A stretch of 64,000 bases of DNA, from the NCBI GenBank assembly GCA_022747635.1, contig JAKTNV010000006.1:63255090-63319089 (forward strand). The letters are read 5' to 3'. This document shows positions 12,719 through 23,689 of this stretch, in pieces. Under the pieces are notes generated by a model. It made no database searches. It was not told where the DNA came from and was given only the letters and a program-made list of their open reading frames with translations. Both the position numbers and the translations under genes were made by a program. How positions within the stretch are numbered: the stretch's first letter is position 1; the number at the start of each line of letters is the position of its first letter. The stretch is from Hetaerina americana (taxonomy: Eukaryota > Arthropoda > Insecta > Odonata > Calopterygidae).

Positions 12719-15300
12719 TTTGTATGCATGGGTATGAATTGGCAGGTTTTATAACATTGGCATGATATAATGCGTTGGTTTTACGCATATTTTTGAATTG
12801 CTTTAAATTTGGATTGTAATTTTCCATAGCGTAAACTTGAAAATTTCTCACATGCAGAATGATAACTGCCGTCGCGATCTGAGGAGAACAACTACTCGGA
12901 AATGATTCTTAGCAATGGCCTGATATGGAAAAGTTGGTCAAAGCATCGCAAAACTGTGACGTGACGGCAATCTACAATAATGCATAGCGATATGATTCTC
13001 GAATCATTCGCAATGATTTTTGCACTTTGACCTCGGTAAGAGTTCAGTTCAACATTCTCCTTCCAACTATCAACTTTCTTATCTCGGACGACCAGCGCAC
13101 GCACCTCATTCATGAGAGACGTAGGAAGAATTCAAATCTCGTAGCTTGTTAGATGACAGCGTACACAATTCGATCTTTTGAACCGTATCCGACCTCAACT
13201 TATTTTATTTCCATGCCCATGACTCTCCAAATGACCGTTTAAAAAGTAGTGCGGAAGCAAGTGAACCTCTCATCATAAATTCCAAACGCGATCCCTGCAT
13301 TCGCCTTTCAAATATTTAAAAACCATGAAAAACGCATCCGCCTCACTGTCGCAATGGTTCGACGACCCGTTCACTATCCTAGAAATAAAAGTCGAAATGT
13401 GAAAGAGAGAGAAATTATAGGTACAATGGAAGGAGACACTTAAAAATCCACGACGTACATCCGATGGGAAAACCACCGCACCCTGTAACCGATTTATCGC
13501 GACAGAACACGCCAAAGAGTAACCCTCTCCCCCGAGCGGAGAAAGAACAAACTTCCATCCACCCTGAATCCGCCTGGCACAATGGCCGTTCATTTGTGTG
13601 CGTCAAAGATTTCCTCTCTCGCCGTCCACCTCTCTCTCCCCCCTCCCGCCCCGCCATCCGCCAACTCTAAATCAGTATAAGAAGAGGAAGGGGAGGAAGA
13701 CGGCGGGAAAAAACCGGAATGATGACGCCAAGGCGCATCCGTGCACCTGCCGCTCGCCGCTGGGATGAAGTTCCATCGCCATCCGAGTGTGTCATGAAGT
13801 TTTTCTCCGCGGCGCAAAAACTGATTCGGTCCATCATTAAAAGGTACCGCCGCGTTAGACGGACGTTGTCTTTCATTCCTGTTCGTTATTTCACGCTCCA
13901 ATGGCTGCCGCGGCCGTTAATGGCTTCCTGCGGGTTTCAGGCACCGGCGTGTTCCGTACCTAATCAATTCAGGGAGTGGTGGTTAGTATCGGTAATAAGC
14001 GTGTTAAGAGGCATGAAATAGTTTACTATGGTGGTTAAAAAATCGGGAAAAAGACTACATGACCGCGAAGATAAATGTAACTATGTGTAAGCGTAAGCTC
14101 TTATCACCAGCATTACTTTCAACCCCCGTGGAACTGGCTTCTAATAAAATTGAAATACATATGAATTGCGAAGAATATCTACCAATAAAACGCTGATTGC
14201 TACTCTATTTTGTTTAATTTATCATTCCAAGATATACCAATAAAATAGGTGTCACTGTTTTTTTACTATTGGTGGTGAATTCTTAATGATTTTCCGATTT
14301 TTGTTTGGTTATTGTATGGTAACCTCTTCAAATATATCCGACGAATAGGGCGTCACCACGCGGACCTCTTTCTCCCTTAAGATAAGATTACGCTAACGCT
14401 TTCAACCGTCTCCTATTCTTTAAAGAACACCTACTGCTACCATCTATCCCTGCGGACCAGGTGATTCCAGCAGCTCTTGCTTCTTAACTCAATGAATTCT
14501 GCACTGCTAGAAAAAATATAGAAAAATAAAATAGATGCCAAACTTTAGGTCGATGTGATGGGTGAGAGTGGACCTCATTTCAATTTACATATAAGATATC
14601 CACAACTCAAGACGCAGTAAGAGCGTGTGGCGGGGGTGTTAGGGGAGCCACCCATGAACGTTTGCATAATTATGGATTGTAGATATTAATTTTAATTACT
14701 TATTTAACTCTGAAAAAAAAATGTGCAAGCATGGATTGTTCCCTATCATCCTCCAACACACACCCTTTCAGTGGCTTGCGGAGTACGTATAATGCAGATA
14801 TAGATACCACGCAAGGACACGTCTTTTTACAAAAATTCAAACATTTTATCATTAAGTCAAACACATTGATTATTGCATGATGCATATTGGCATGCATGTC
14901 AGTTTGATCACGAGTGATTTTGACAACATGTAATACATATTCAAGGGTATGCATCCATTTATATTTTTTCGTTCAAGGTTGATGCCTTTTACACTTCGCG
15001 CCACACATCATTGCAGAGGCTTGCGGGATATTGTGATGGTGTAGATACAGATACATCATTCTATACGGAAAGAAGTCTAATGGGTCCCTCTGTTGGTCGA
15101 CTAACAATCCCACAGCGACTCAATGTCGTGTCGTACATTCTATTCGTGGAAACAATCTATTGTTAATAATTGAAATGACATTACATCAGAATAAAGACAG
15201 TGACTAGGTCCGGAGGAAATAAATGCGAATTGTTAAAATCTACACCTAATTATATTGAACAACCCAAAGTTACCATTAAATTCTATATAGTTTAAACCAA
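12719..15300. other. Unique DNA, no gene recognised
   Basis: AT-rich flanks around a GC-richer stretch at about 13,400-13,970. That stretch has overlapping ORFs on both strands up to 106 codons, without a recognisable domain and with plausible composition on both strands, so I do not call a gene. A conserved exon or regulatory sequence there cannot be excluded without comparison to relatives. The rest shows nothing. Confidence 0.45.
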
Positions 15301-15323
15301 CTTTAGCATATATATATATATAT

Positions 15324-15459
15324 AAACACAGATGTAGATTTTTAAACCATAGAGTCAGAAAGAAACACACTCAGGACACTCACGATATGTTGTTTTGACG
15401 TTTCGACGGCTCAGCCGTCGTCTTCAGAAGACGATTTAGAAGATGATACATCTGTGTTT
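15324..15459. repeat. Hairpin unit with 13-bp inverted ends around a hammerhead-like core
   Basis: The ends are a 13-bp inverted pair (aaacacagatgta at 15,324-15,336; its complement at 15,447-15,459), bordered by short (TA)n on the left and tatata on the right. In between lies a perfect 6-bp stem with a 3-nt loop, part of a hammerhead-like core described separately. The minus-strand sequence after the core contains cgtgagtgt and tgtgtttct, also found after the core at 62.5 kb, so the two belong to one repeat family. I read it as a fragment of a Penelope-like or related element. Confidence 0.6.
15397..15427 (-). ncRNA. Hammerhead-ribozyme-like core
   Basis: On the minus strand the order is CTGAAGA, C, GACGGC, TGA loop, GCCGTC, GAAACGTC. 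This gives the hammerhead conserved boxes CUGANGA and GAAA, a perfect stem II of 6 bp, and a two-base-pair palindromic stem III (AC/GU) followed by the C at which cleavage would occur. One extra C lies between CUGANGA and stem II, which differs from the textbook core. Stem I is weak (interrupted U-A and G-C pairs). Very short stem III forms that act as dimers are known from Penelope-like elements. Activity is untested. Confidence 0.5.
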
Positions 15460-15500
15460 TTATATATTAGTGCGTCGTTGAAGAGCGTTCCATTTCGAAG

Positions 15501-15504
<4 letters not shown>

Positions 15505-15579
<75 letters not shown>
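15505..15579. repeat. (TA)n microsatellite at the 3' end of the RTE LINE
   Basis: About 37 uninterrupted TA units directly adjoin the last 3' UTR bases of the LINE (ttttaggtaatc on the plus strand). It may be the element's own simple-repeat tail, the target site, or both. Confidence 0.95.
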
Positions 15580-15582
<3 letters not shown>

Positions 15583-15664
15583 AGGTAATCTACCGGTTAA
15601 GGTAGGTTTTTCGATGGACACAACTACCAAACAAATATTTTGTGACTACTAACAAAACACAACC

Positions 15665-17779
15665 CTAAATTCTACTCTGCACCAGGTCCCTCTTCATCTC
15701 TGAGTACTTTCTTCCGCCCTTCATCCCGTCCAACATCCCTATCCTGTTCCTTCCCTTTCCTCTTTTGCCCAACATTCTACCCTCTATCACAGTCTTCAAC
15801 ATCCCACTGCCGGTCAACACCCCCTTCATCCACTTTTCCTGCCTCCATAGGATTGCTCCCAACAAACCCCTTTCTTCGCCCACCATACCAAGCACTTCCT
15901 CATTTGTTTTCTTCTCTGTCCATTTCACCTTCTCCATTCTTCTCCACACCCACATTTCAAAAGCCTCCAGTCTACGTCTATCCTCCTGCTTCAATGACCA
16001 CGTTTCCGCGCCGTACATAGCTACGCTCCATATCAAAGTTTTTACGAGCCTTTTCTTAACATCCTTACTCAAAGTCCCCGTCATCAACTCCCTCCTCCTC
16101 GTGAAGGCCTCTTTGCCTAGCGCAATTCTTCTCCTTACGTCCCTACTACTTTGACCGTGTTGGTCCAAAACACTACCGAGATACGTAAACTGTTCTACCT
16201 GCTCTAGTTTTTGCCCTCCTATTTTAATGTTAAGCTTGCCCTTTTTCTTTCTAGAAAATCGCATAACCTTTGTTTTATTAATGTTGATTCTCATCCCATA
16301 CCTGTCGCACTGAATTTCCAATTCACTCAGCAATGCTTGCAGCCCCTTGGCTGACTGACAAACTAAAGCTTGGTCATCAGCAACCCTAACTGATTTTACG
16401 AATTCCCCGCCCACTTTCATTCCTACCTCCAGTTCTTCCCATGCCTCTTTGATCATTTCCTCTGCATACAGGTTGAACAGCAACGGTGATAATGGGCAAC
16501 CCTGCCTTACACCCCTTCCTAACACTGCCCATCCCGACTCCCCGTTTCCCACCCGCACCTGAGCAGTCTGAGACATGTACAGGTTGCGGATTAGCCTCCT
16601 TTCCCTCCAATCTATTCCTATTTTCTGCAATATATTTATTAGTTTTTCCCAATTCACCCTATCAAACGCTTTTTCGAAATCTACGAAACAGGCCAATACC
16701 TCCTGGTTGTGTTCTATATTCCTCTCGATTAATAATCTCATTATTGCAATGGCATCACGCGTACCTCTCCCCTTCCTAAACCCAAACTGATCATCCCCTA
16801 AGTAATCATTTGCCCTACTCTCTATCCTTTTGTTTATGATCCTGAGAACAACTTTAGCTGCGTGGGATATCAAACTAATTGTCCTATAGTCCTCACATGA
16901 CGTGGCCTTTACCTTTTTCGGAATAGGAACTAAAACCGATCTCACAAAGTCTTCCGGCCAGATTCCCTCCTCATAAATGCTACGGATCAGCCCATATAGC
17001 CTCTTCCTCCCACATTTTCCTAAGCATTTTAAAAGTTCCACGGGAATGTTATCTACCCCCACGGCCTTATTTAGTTTCATCTCCCTTAATGCCCTTTCTA
17101 TCTCATTGTCTAGTACGCCTGGACCTAAGCTGTCTTCCTCTACGTCATTTTCTTTTTCAATGTCTAACTGTGTTGGCCTGAGTTCTTTACTATACAGTTC
17201 TTCTATATACTCCTTCCATCTCTCTTGGATCTTTCCTGCGTCAACTATTACCTTACCCGCCTTATCTCTAACTATTAGCATAGCTCTTCCTTTCTTACTT
17301 CCCGATAACGATTTAACTTTGCTGTACAGCGCACCGATTTCACCCTTCCTCTGGAGACTTTCCATATCCTCGCACTGCGTCTTCCACCATGCGTCTTTTG
17401 CCTTATTTGTTGCCCGCCTCAATTTATTGTTCAATTCTTTGTACTTCATTTTGCCTAATTCTGTATTTATATTCTTCCATTTTCGCCGCTCATCCATCTT
17501 TGTAATCATCTCATCCGTGATCCATGGTTTCCTAGTCCTTTTAGCGCTAACGGTTCCAATAGTGTCTTTTGCGGCTTTAGACAACCCTTTTTTGATCATT
17601 TCCCATTTTTCTTCGATAGTTATAAGCCCTTTACCATCCTCCATGATTTTCTCTACCGCCTGTTTGTATTCCTTCATTTTCAACCCATTTAATGCTTCTA
17701 CATTCCATTTTCTAACTCGCCGCCCCTGCCTTATCTTTTTGAAACGTATGCTACATTTCATAACAACTAAATTGTGGTC
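15665..17779 (-). pseudogene. RTE LINE ORF, reverse transcriptase part
   Basis: Reverse transcriptase for target-primed reverse transcription. The reading frame from Met at 17,761 is 698 codons. Visible motifs: DYRTISL (residues 291-297), FGFRKGRGTRDAI (327-338), motif A ACFVDFEKAFDRVNW (357-371; catalytic Asp 361), motif B RQGCPLSPLLFNLYAEE (419-435), and motif C VADD (460-463), then YLGSVLDQHGQSSRDVRRRI and the C-terminal SLKQEDRRRLEAFEMWVWRRMEKVKW. The shorter copy at 45.6-46.9 kb has FADD, the usual form, so here the Phe before the catalytic Asp pair has become Val (codon 16,382-16,384). The Met at 17,761 is not a natural start: the same frame continues upstream past a TAA at 17,780-17,782. 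Confidence 0.93.
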
Positions 17780-17782
17780 TTA

Positions 17783-18652
17783 GTCCGCATCCGCTCCCGG
17801 AAAGCTGTGAGAATTTATCACACTATTCCTAAACCTGTGTCTAACCAGGATATAATCTAGCTAATATCTTCCTGAGTCACCTGGCATTTTCCATGTATAC
17901 CTGCGTCTTTTGTGGTGTCTAAACCAAGTGTTGGTGATGACTAACCCCTGTCTCCTGCAGAACTCAACTGCTTTCTCTCCGCGGTCATTCCTCGTGCCTA
18001 AACCGTAGTCCCCCACCTCATCACCATCTCTTCCTTCGCCTACCGTCGCATTCCAATCCCCCATCACTATCAAATGTTTCCCTGCAAGAACACACGCGAT
18101 CATGTCCTCTAACTGATCGTATATCTTATCGACCTCTTCTTCCTTATGGTTGCTCGGTGGCATGTATACCTGAATAATAACTAAGTTCGTCGGTTCTGCT
18201 TTTATCTCCACTAGTAGTATTCTATCCGTTACCTGCTCTATGTGGACTACGCTTCTTCCTACCTCTTCCTTTAAGACTATGGCAACCCCTCGTTGGCTCT
18301 CGTCCCCGCCGCTGTATATTATTCTATACTTATCACTCCAGTAATCCCCGCTATCTTTCCATCTCACCTCGCATAGACCTAAAATATCTATATTTCCCCT
18401 TTCCATCTCTCGCTTAACGTTCTCCAATTTCCCTGACCTCATCATTGTCCTAACATTCCACGTTCCTATTCTAACTAATTTCGTCTTCTTCTCCTGCGTC
18501 TTCTGTCCTGCTGCTGCTGGTTTTCCCTTGCAAGGGTTTCGTGGGATGACGACCGCGGAAGCCTTGCCTCCCCCGCTGCCGGGCACGACACACGGCCGAT
18601 TGGGCCGAGCCCCGTGGTTGCCAGGACTCAAAATATCTCTATTGTCCATCAT
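17783..18652 (-). pseudogene. RTE LINE ORF, AP-type endonuclease part
   Basis: The N-terminal domain of the same polyprotein, an apurinic-like endonuclease that nicks the target DNA to prime reverse transcription. Residues seen from Met at 18,652: a variable basic lead, then IGTWNVRTMMRSGKLENV, LGLCEVRWKDSGDY (with the catalytic Glu of the motif), GVAIVLKEEV, VYMPPSNH, VMGDWNATVGE and a TWKMPGDSGRY end. A TAG at 17,861-17,863 interrupts the frame just before LDYILVRHRF, and a TAA at 17,780-17,782 interrupts it before DHNLVVMK; both read as single base changes in an otherwise open frame. The SDH catalytic motif of the fold would fall at the second stop (D-stop-DH). Proteins like this are often annotated as craniofacial development protein 2-like in animal genomes because of the shared fold. 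Confidence 0.93.
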
Positions 18653-18945
18653 ATTTTTCTAGGGAATGATAATTGAGGTGGTTTCCCGTTGCCTTCCTCA
18701 ATAGTGTTTTTAACGTGACACCATCACTTACTGGCCGCCCCACTGGGGTCAGACGCCATTGCAGCCGCCTCACTGAGGAACAGACGCTGCGTGGACTACC
18801 TTTCGTCTGGCTCCTAACCTTCGACCTATCTGGCATGGGTGACCCTACCAGGAGCAATAATTATTACTCCCGCCAGCACAGCTCTAGGGGTCATCGGAAC
18901 GCACAAGCCCTTCCACCACGTCAAGGTTGTAGTCCGGGGAGGGAT
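18653..18945 (-). other. 5' UTR of the RTE LINE
   Basis: The minus strand begins near ctccccggactacaacc and runs 293 bp to the ORF. It is GC-richer than the flanks and contains gaggcggctgcaatggcg and ggcaacgggaaaccacctc. Internal promoters are usual in this region of LINEs, but no specific element can be pointed to here. Confidence 0.7.
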
Positions 18946-18953
18946 ATATGTAT

Positions 18954-18954
18954 A

Positions 18955-19008
<54 letters not shown>
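18954..19008. repeat. (TA)n microsatellite at the 5' end of the RTE LINE
   Basis: About 25 TA units directly beyond the LINE 5' end, mirroring the (TA)n at its 3' end. Confidence 0.95.
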
Positions 19009-19012
<4 letters not shown>

Positions 19013-20040
19013 CGTGACCAAGTGGAGGCGTAATTGATGCATCATTTATACACTCCAATTGTACTAAAATCAGTGTAGGACTCTTTATTTTGAAAGATCA
19101 CATATTTCATATAGGTGCCTTCTCTTTGAGATAGCAATCGTTTGAATAAAACGTGCGTCTTAGGTCTAAAAGTCTAGGCGAACTGATTCTATAATCCTTA
19201 ACATTGGAGCGACTCCTTTCTTAGTTAAAAGAATGACACAGCTTTAGCTTTACACTTAATAATCGAAATGATATAACTTTACTCTTAGAAATCTAAATAA
19301 CTATGTGAACCTGAAGGTTAAAACAATTTTTTGTTTTGAATTAGAGTACCACGTACTCAATTCAAGTTCCTCTTCATAATAATGCAAATTTAAATAGTTT
19401 AAATAAATCCATTTTACTGAAATTCTAAAACACTCAATTGGAACCATAAAGTTAAGTCAAACTATAAATGAAAGCAATGACTCCAAGAAACACATTGACG
19501 GGAAGCATTGTTTCGTGAGGGCAGAATTTCCTCTCAGGAATGCAGTTATTCTGCCGCGTTTGACATTAAATGGGAAGCCATGATTTCTCCACGTTTCAAA
19601 TTCCCCAACGAGCCTCTCTTAAGTCTTTACTGAAACCCTAACCTTCAGAGCTTAAAAGATTAAATGTCAAGTGTGGCGCAAGTAGCATTATACATCCCAA
19701 AACAGAAAAAAATATAGTGAGAACTGATGCCACAGACGGGGTTCTTCTCAACCATCCCATTTGCCATCAACCTCCCACTCCCGTCTCGTTAACCTTAACG
19801 GGAGTATGAAGATCCTCTTTTCCGATACGCTGATGAAACCCACAAAAAATATATTTAAGGCGTGACGAATAAAACGGCCTCCGCGTGAAACACCCACAGA
19901 GGTCATAATTTAAAAGGGATTTGCCCTGCATCCTCCATAGTGGGATCAGAAAAAAAATGGAGACGCGGGTAAGGCTGAATCTCGCGATCGTGAGCGAGAT
20001 GATGCTTGAAAATCAGCCAGGAACCGGGGTCCGAGAGCAT
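19009..20040. other. Unique AT-rich DNA, no gene recognised
   Basis: No coding pattern, RNA gene or known repeat seen. Confidence 0.5.
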
Positions 20041-20835
20041 CAACAGCCGAGCAAGAAGGAGACCATGCGAAGGAAACCGAGCCCACATCTGGCTGATGAG
20101 AGCCGCAGAGAGTACGAGAGAGTAGAGAGAGAGAGAGGGAGCCTATGGAGGTCGAGTGGGTTGGGCCCGCCAGAGCTTCATACTGTTTATTTTTTGCGTG
20201 TTACCTTGTCTCCTGGAGGGTTCCACCTAAACTCTCTCTTCCCCCTCCACAAAACCACCTCCCATCATTCCAACCCCCTCCTCCGTACTTCTCTCCCCAC
20301 TCCAAACCTCTCCCCAACATCCCAGCCTGCCAGCTGCCGGCCCGAGTGACCTCAGCGGGAGGGCTTGAGGGTGGGAGGCGTGTGTGTTTGTTGTAGGCAC
20401 AGCGGAGGGGAGGAATTGGAGGAATTCTGAGTTGGAAGTGCGAGCCAAAGGGGGAGGTGGGGAGGAATAGAGGGGGAGGGAGCGAGGGGGTGGTGGGTGG
20501 CTGGGCATGAGCGTTGGGGAGGGGTCGGTGAGGGCGAAAGCAAACATTGGTCAAAAAGTAGAATTGAAGGCGGGTAGGAGGGTAACTTGCTCATTCTCTC
20601 TCTCTCTCTGTTCCTCTCTCGCGTTTTTCTTCGGTGGAAAAACAGGGAAGGGAAAAATTTTGAATGGGACTCTACGCCCCCGGAAACAAAAAATGGGATT
20701 GGGAAGTGAGAGAAAGGGGGTTTGGGTTGGGGGGGGGGGAGAGGAAAAAAAATTAGGAACGGGAAACTTCGCATGTAAGCGAGCAAGGCATAACTGATGA
20801 AATTAAAGGGAGGAAGGCAGATAGAGAGACGCACG
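20041..20835. repeat. Purine/pyrimidine-rich tract
   Basis: A GC-richer, strongly strand-asymmetric block: pyrimidine-rich at 20,220-20,330, then purine-rich (ggaggg, gaggaa) at 20,350-20,760 with a (TC)n at 20,590-20,610 and a ten-G run near 20,730. It produces overlapping Pro/Ser-rich ORFs of up to 160 codons in several frames, which is the expected artefact. No protein family is visible. Confidence 0.7.
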
Positions 20836-22135
20836 TGGGGACGAGGCGGAATAAAAATGGCGAACGGTACAAGTAAGGAAATAAAGTAAAGGCGACGCGT
20901 GCTGTTAGTTCGGAGACTATGGGAAGTTTGCGGCGCTTACCGCGGAATTAGGTCCGCCGCTTAAAAAATTGATAAATAAGGAAAGGCGAGGAATTTCCAT
21001 TCCCGCATTCAATAAATACAACGCATCAAAGCGACGATTTGCCAAGTTGGCTTTGTGCGCTAACTCGGGCGGAAATTTGAATGTTGTCGACCACAGGTTT
21101 TCACATCTCTACGGGACCCGTAAAAGACCGTTGAGAGGGGACACGGCTTGCACGATTTCTGCCGTCTGTATTAATTGAATTCTATTCCAATTCTTGACAT
21201 AAGCATCTCGGATAAATACTTATGTTCTGTTATTTATTTTGCCCGTTGAAATTTTTGAAATTATGCCCAAGGGTAAATAATCACTCGGAAATTGAATTTA
21301 AAATAGGAATTTAATTTTTAAATCACATTTGAGTGGATCTTGACATAATTTCCATGTTAAAATAGTAAGCTGCGATGGATATAAAAACACATATGAGAAT
21401 TTTTTTTCGCAATAATATTCTTTCTGCAATGAAAATCCCATTCCTCTGAAAAACTCATATGTTAATGTAATACCTAGTGGTTAATTCACGGCTTTGCACG
21501 ACAGTGAGAGATGGTGAGGGATTTAAGAATATATTAATTCTATCCGTCTGTGAACTCTTTTTGTGAAGGTTAAGAATGATTTTAATTTTAAATGTTCTCC
21601 TGTTCTAGCGGCACGTTTCATGGAGGAAACGAGTAGAGTTTTATGGATGAATTTTAGTGTTGAATTTAAAAATTTTCAGAAGAATATGAAAATGTTATGC
21701 TTTAACTAATAAACTCCAAAAACTTCAGGCAAACCCTGAAATCTTGAAAAGTATCCTGTTGAATGACCAGCAAGAGGCATCTTATTTCCATATCTGACAA
21801 AGATTTCTTTAACCGTCGCGGATGACGAGTAGGTATTGATAGTCCGATTGGTCCTATGTTAGACATGCAGGCCCAATTAAATCTATTTTAACCTATTACC
21901 GACATGTACGTCCGTTTGCTAACGATGTTGCCGTGTGGGTATAGCTTTTGCAGTCGTAATGATAGGGATGTGTGGGCTAAGAAACCAGATAATATAAGAA
22001 TTTTGCACTATATGGAAAATATACTCAAATTTTGATAAATATTTAGTCATGATTTTTTTATATTAATTATTTCTCTCTAAAATCATTATAGTATGAATAC
22101 AGCCTTTTTCACAATGAAACAGGGATAAAAACATA
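20836..22135. other. Unique DNA, no gene recognised
   Basis: A GC-richer transition to about 21,170, then AT-rich. The ORF at 20,969-21,178 (69 codons) shows no known domain and I do not call it. Confidence 0.45.
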
Positions 22136-22139
22136 GCAT

Positions 22140-22530
22140 CTGTTTCAAATACCTAGGTGTCACTCTTAGCCAAGATCTTTTTTGGATCAAAAACATGCTG
22201 CAAATATTCGGCGAGGATTGCCAAAATTATGCTCTATCAAGAGCGGGGAAATTCGATGACTAAATGAAAGAGCAGAGTTACTTTTTGCCAGTTAAGTTTC
22301 AATTTGAGTGTACAGTTAGCATTTGGAATACTTGGTTTGGAGATTGGTTTCATAGATCGCGTAGCCAATGAGGTTTGTTTAAAGAAAGGAAGGAAGGCAA
22401 GACCATGCATTCAACGTGAGAGAGAGCGGAAGCGAATAATTAGGTGCCGTATTTACCAGTAACAAGTACAAAAAAAGACAGAAACAGCTGAGGTATGTTA
22501 ACAATCCAGAAATAAACCTCACCCAAATAG
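22140..22530 (+). pseudogene. Degraded CR1/Jockey-like LINE fragment
   Basis: The plus strand contains FKYLGVTLSQDL-like text (about 22,146-22,182), the segment that precedes the C-terminal domain in this LINE group. It is followed by diverged sequence with a GRKAR/RERERKRIIR-like stretch where the family has VQRRAAR. Very old and heavily broken. It lies in opposite orientation to the better preserved CR1-like end starting 300 bp further on, so it is a separate insertion. Confidence 0.5.
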
Positions 22531-22825
22531 CATCAAAAGGTAGTAGAGACGTCATGGAATTAATTTTTCTCTCCTCTGTGCATCTTCGGCCTCTAACTTA
22601 TACCAATCCCCGCGTTCGAATGCAGACGGTATTTTCTTTTTGTCCTCACGTAGTTGACACTCTCCATTTCTTGCGTGAAAATCAAGAAATGGTAAGAGAT
22701 AGCTAGTTTGTTTCTTTTTCTTCATAGAATTGCAATGATGATGGTCTCTTTTTCATAAAGTGGACACGTACGTTTTCGTTTCCTAATATGATTGGAGTTT
22801 ACTGTAATTACCAGTATTTCGTATA

Positions 22826-23684
22826 TTTATTTTACACAATTACGTTACAATTAGGCGATTTTCCTGGTGGCAACGGTCAAGTTTGGTCACAGCTCTTACA
22901 ACGAAAATTACATACGGACACATATAAAAACAGATAAGAGACAAAATATTTTTACATACAATTGCACTTCCACATCACATGCAAACAAACTTTCACATCA
23001 CATACAAAATGCCGCTCATATGACATACAAACAATATTTTCATATCTACAATGAAGTTTATTACCCAGTGGCTGCTTTACATTCATACTTAAAACTTCTA
23101 AAGTTGGATGGAAAGGGCTCAAACAAACCTCCAGGCAGCTGGTTCCAATCAATCATGGTTCTATTTAAAAAAGAGTATTTATTCTTATTTGTTTTTTGAG
23201 TCCTTATTTTTATTTTGAAACTATGGTCGTTTTTTCCCTTAAAGTTAGGCTTTTCTATCCCTTGCCATAAATCTTCCCACGCTTCGTCCTTTTTAACAAT
23301 TCTATACATATCGCCTAACCTACTCCTTTTTCTTCTATTTTTCAAACTCTCCCATTTCAGTACATCTAACATTTCTGTGACACTATCTGTTCTTTTGTAC
23401 CTTCCGAGTATATATCTTGCTGCCTTTCTTTGAACTTTTTCTATCTTTTTAATATGTCCCACCTCATATGGATCCCATACTATGGAGTAGTATTCTAGGA
23501 TAGGGATAACCAGTACCTTATATGCTTTTTCTTTTGTGGCTATGCTACTTCCTTTTAAATTTCTCATCACCCAATGCAATACTTCAAATGCCTTCCGTGT
23601 CAAATTATCTACTTGGACTCCCCAGCCAAGATCCTGTAAATGTAAATTGATTACTCGACAATAGTGAATAAATACATTAGCCAT
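22826..23684 (-). mobile_element. 5'-truncated CR1/Jockey-like LINE end
   Basis: The minus strand carries the last 200 or so codons of a LINE reverse transcriptase followed by a 3' UTR of about 235 bp (22,826-23,060). The 3' UTR and the last codons occur again at 53,935-54,222, which fixes the element's 3' end: both stop at a tatttattttaca-like sequence on the plus strand. The 5' end is truncated, typical of incomplete target-primed reverse transcription. Confidence 0.88.
23061..23684 (-). CDS. CR1/Jockey-like LINE reverse transcriptase, C-terminal fragment (open, 207 codons)
   Basis: An intact open frame ending KYECKAATG. Recognisable segments: LGWGVQVDNLTRKAFEVLHWV (19-39), PILEYYSIVWDPY (61-73), IKKIEKVQRKAARYILGRY (78-96), WESLKNRRKRSRLGDMYRI (111-129) and YSFLNRTMIDWNQLPGGLF near the end. 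This is the domain after the RT palm in CR1/Jockey-type LINEs; no catalytic motif is present, so the product has no enzyme activity by itself. The ORF is open by chance or youth: one would expect no function after 5' truncation. The first few residues may be flanking sequence, not element. Confidence 0.85.
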   Translation of the reverse strand: MANVFIHYCRVINLHLQDLGWGVQVDNLTRKAFEVLHWVMRNLKGSSIATKEKAYKVLVIPILEYYSIVWDPYEVGHIKKIEKVQRKAARYILGRYKRTDSVTEMLDVLKWESLKNRRKRSRLGDMYRIVKKDEAWEDLWQGIEKPNFKGKNDHSFKIKIRTQKTNKNKYSFLNRTMIDWNQLPGGLFEPFPSNFRSFKYECKAATG

Positions 23685-23689
23685 TTAGT

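Larger units (their letters stand above)
15580..18945 (-). mobile_element. Nearly full-length RTE-type non-LTR retrotransposon (about 3.4 kb)
   Basis: A LINE with a 5' UTR of about 290 bp (18,653-18,945), one long endonuclease-reverse transcriptase ORF (18,652 to 15,665) and a short 3' UTR of about 85 bp (15,580-15,664). Total size and order (AP-type endonuclease, then RT, no RNase H seen, very short 3' UTR) fit the RTE clade. Both ends meet (TA)n tracts: 15,505-15,579 and 18,954-19,008. No clear non-TA target-site duplication is visible. Two nonsense codons disrupt the ORF but no frameshift does, since 18,652-15,665 is exactly 996 codons, so insertion is fairly recent. At least six older RTE pieces share the window. 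Confidence 0.9.

Noticed and set aside
16977..17783. 268-codon plus-strand ORF
   Set aside because: It is antisense to the RTE reverse transcriptase; Ser/Pro/Leu-rich composition is what a Lys/Glu-rich gene gives on its other strand.
20201..20834. 117- and 160-codon Pro/Ser-rich ORFs
   Set aside because: They overlap in different frames over a purine tract, with no domain and no start context.
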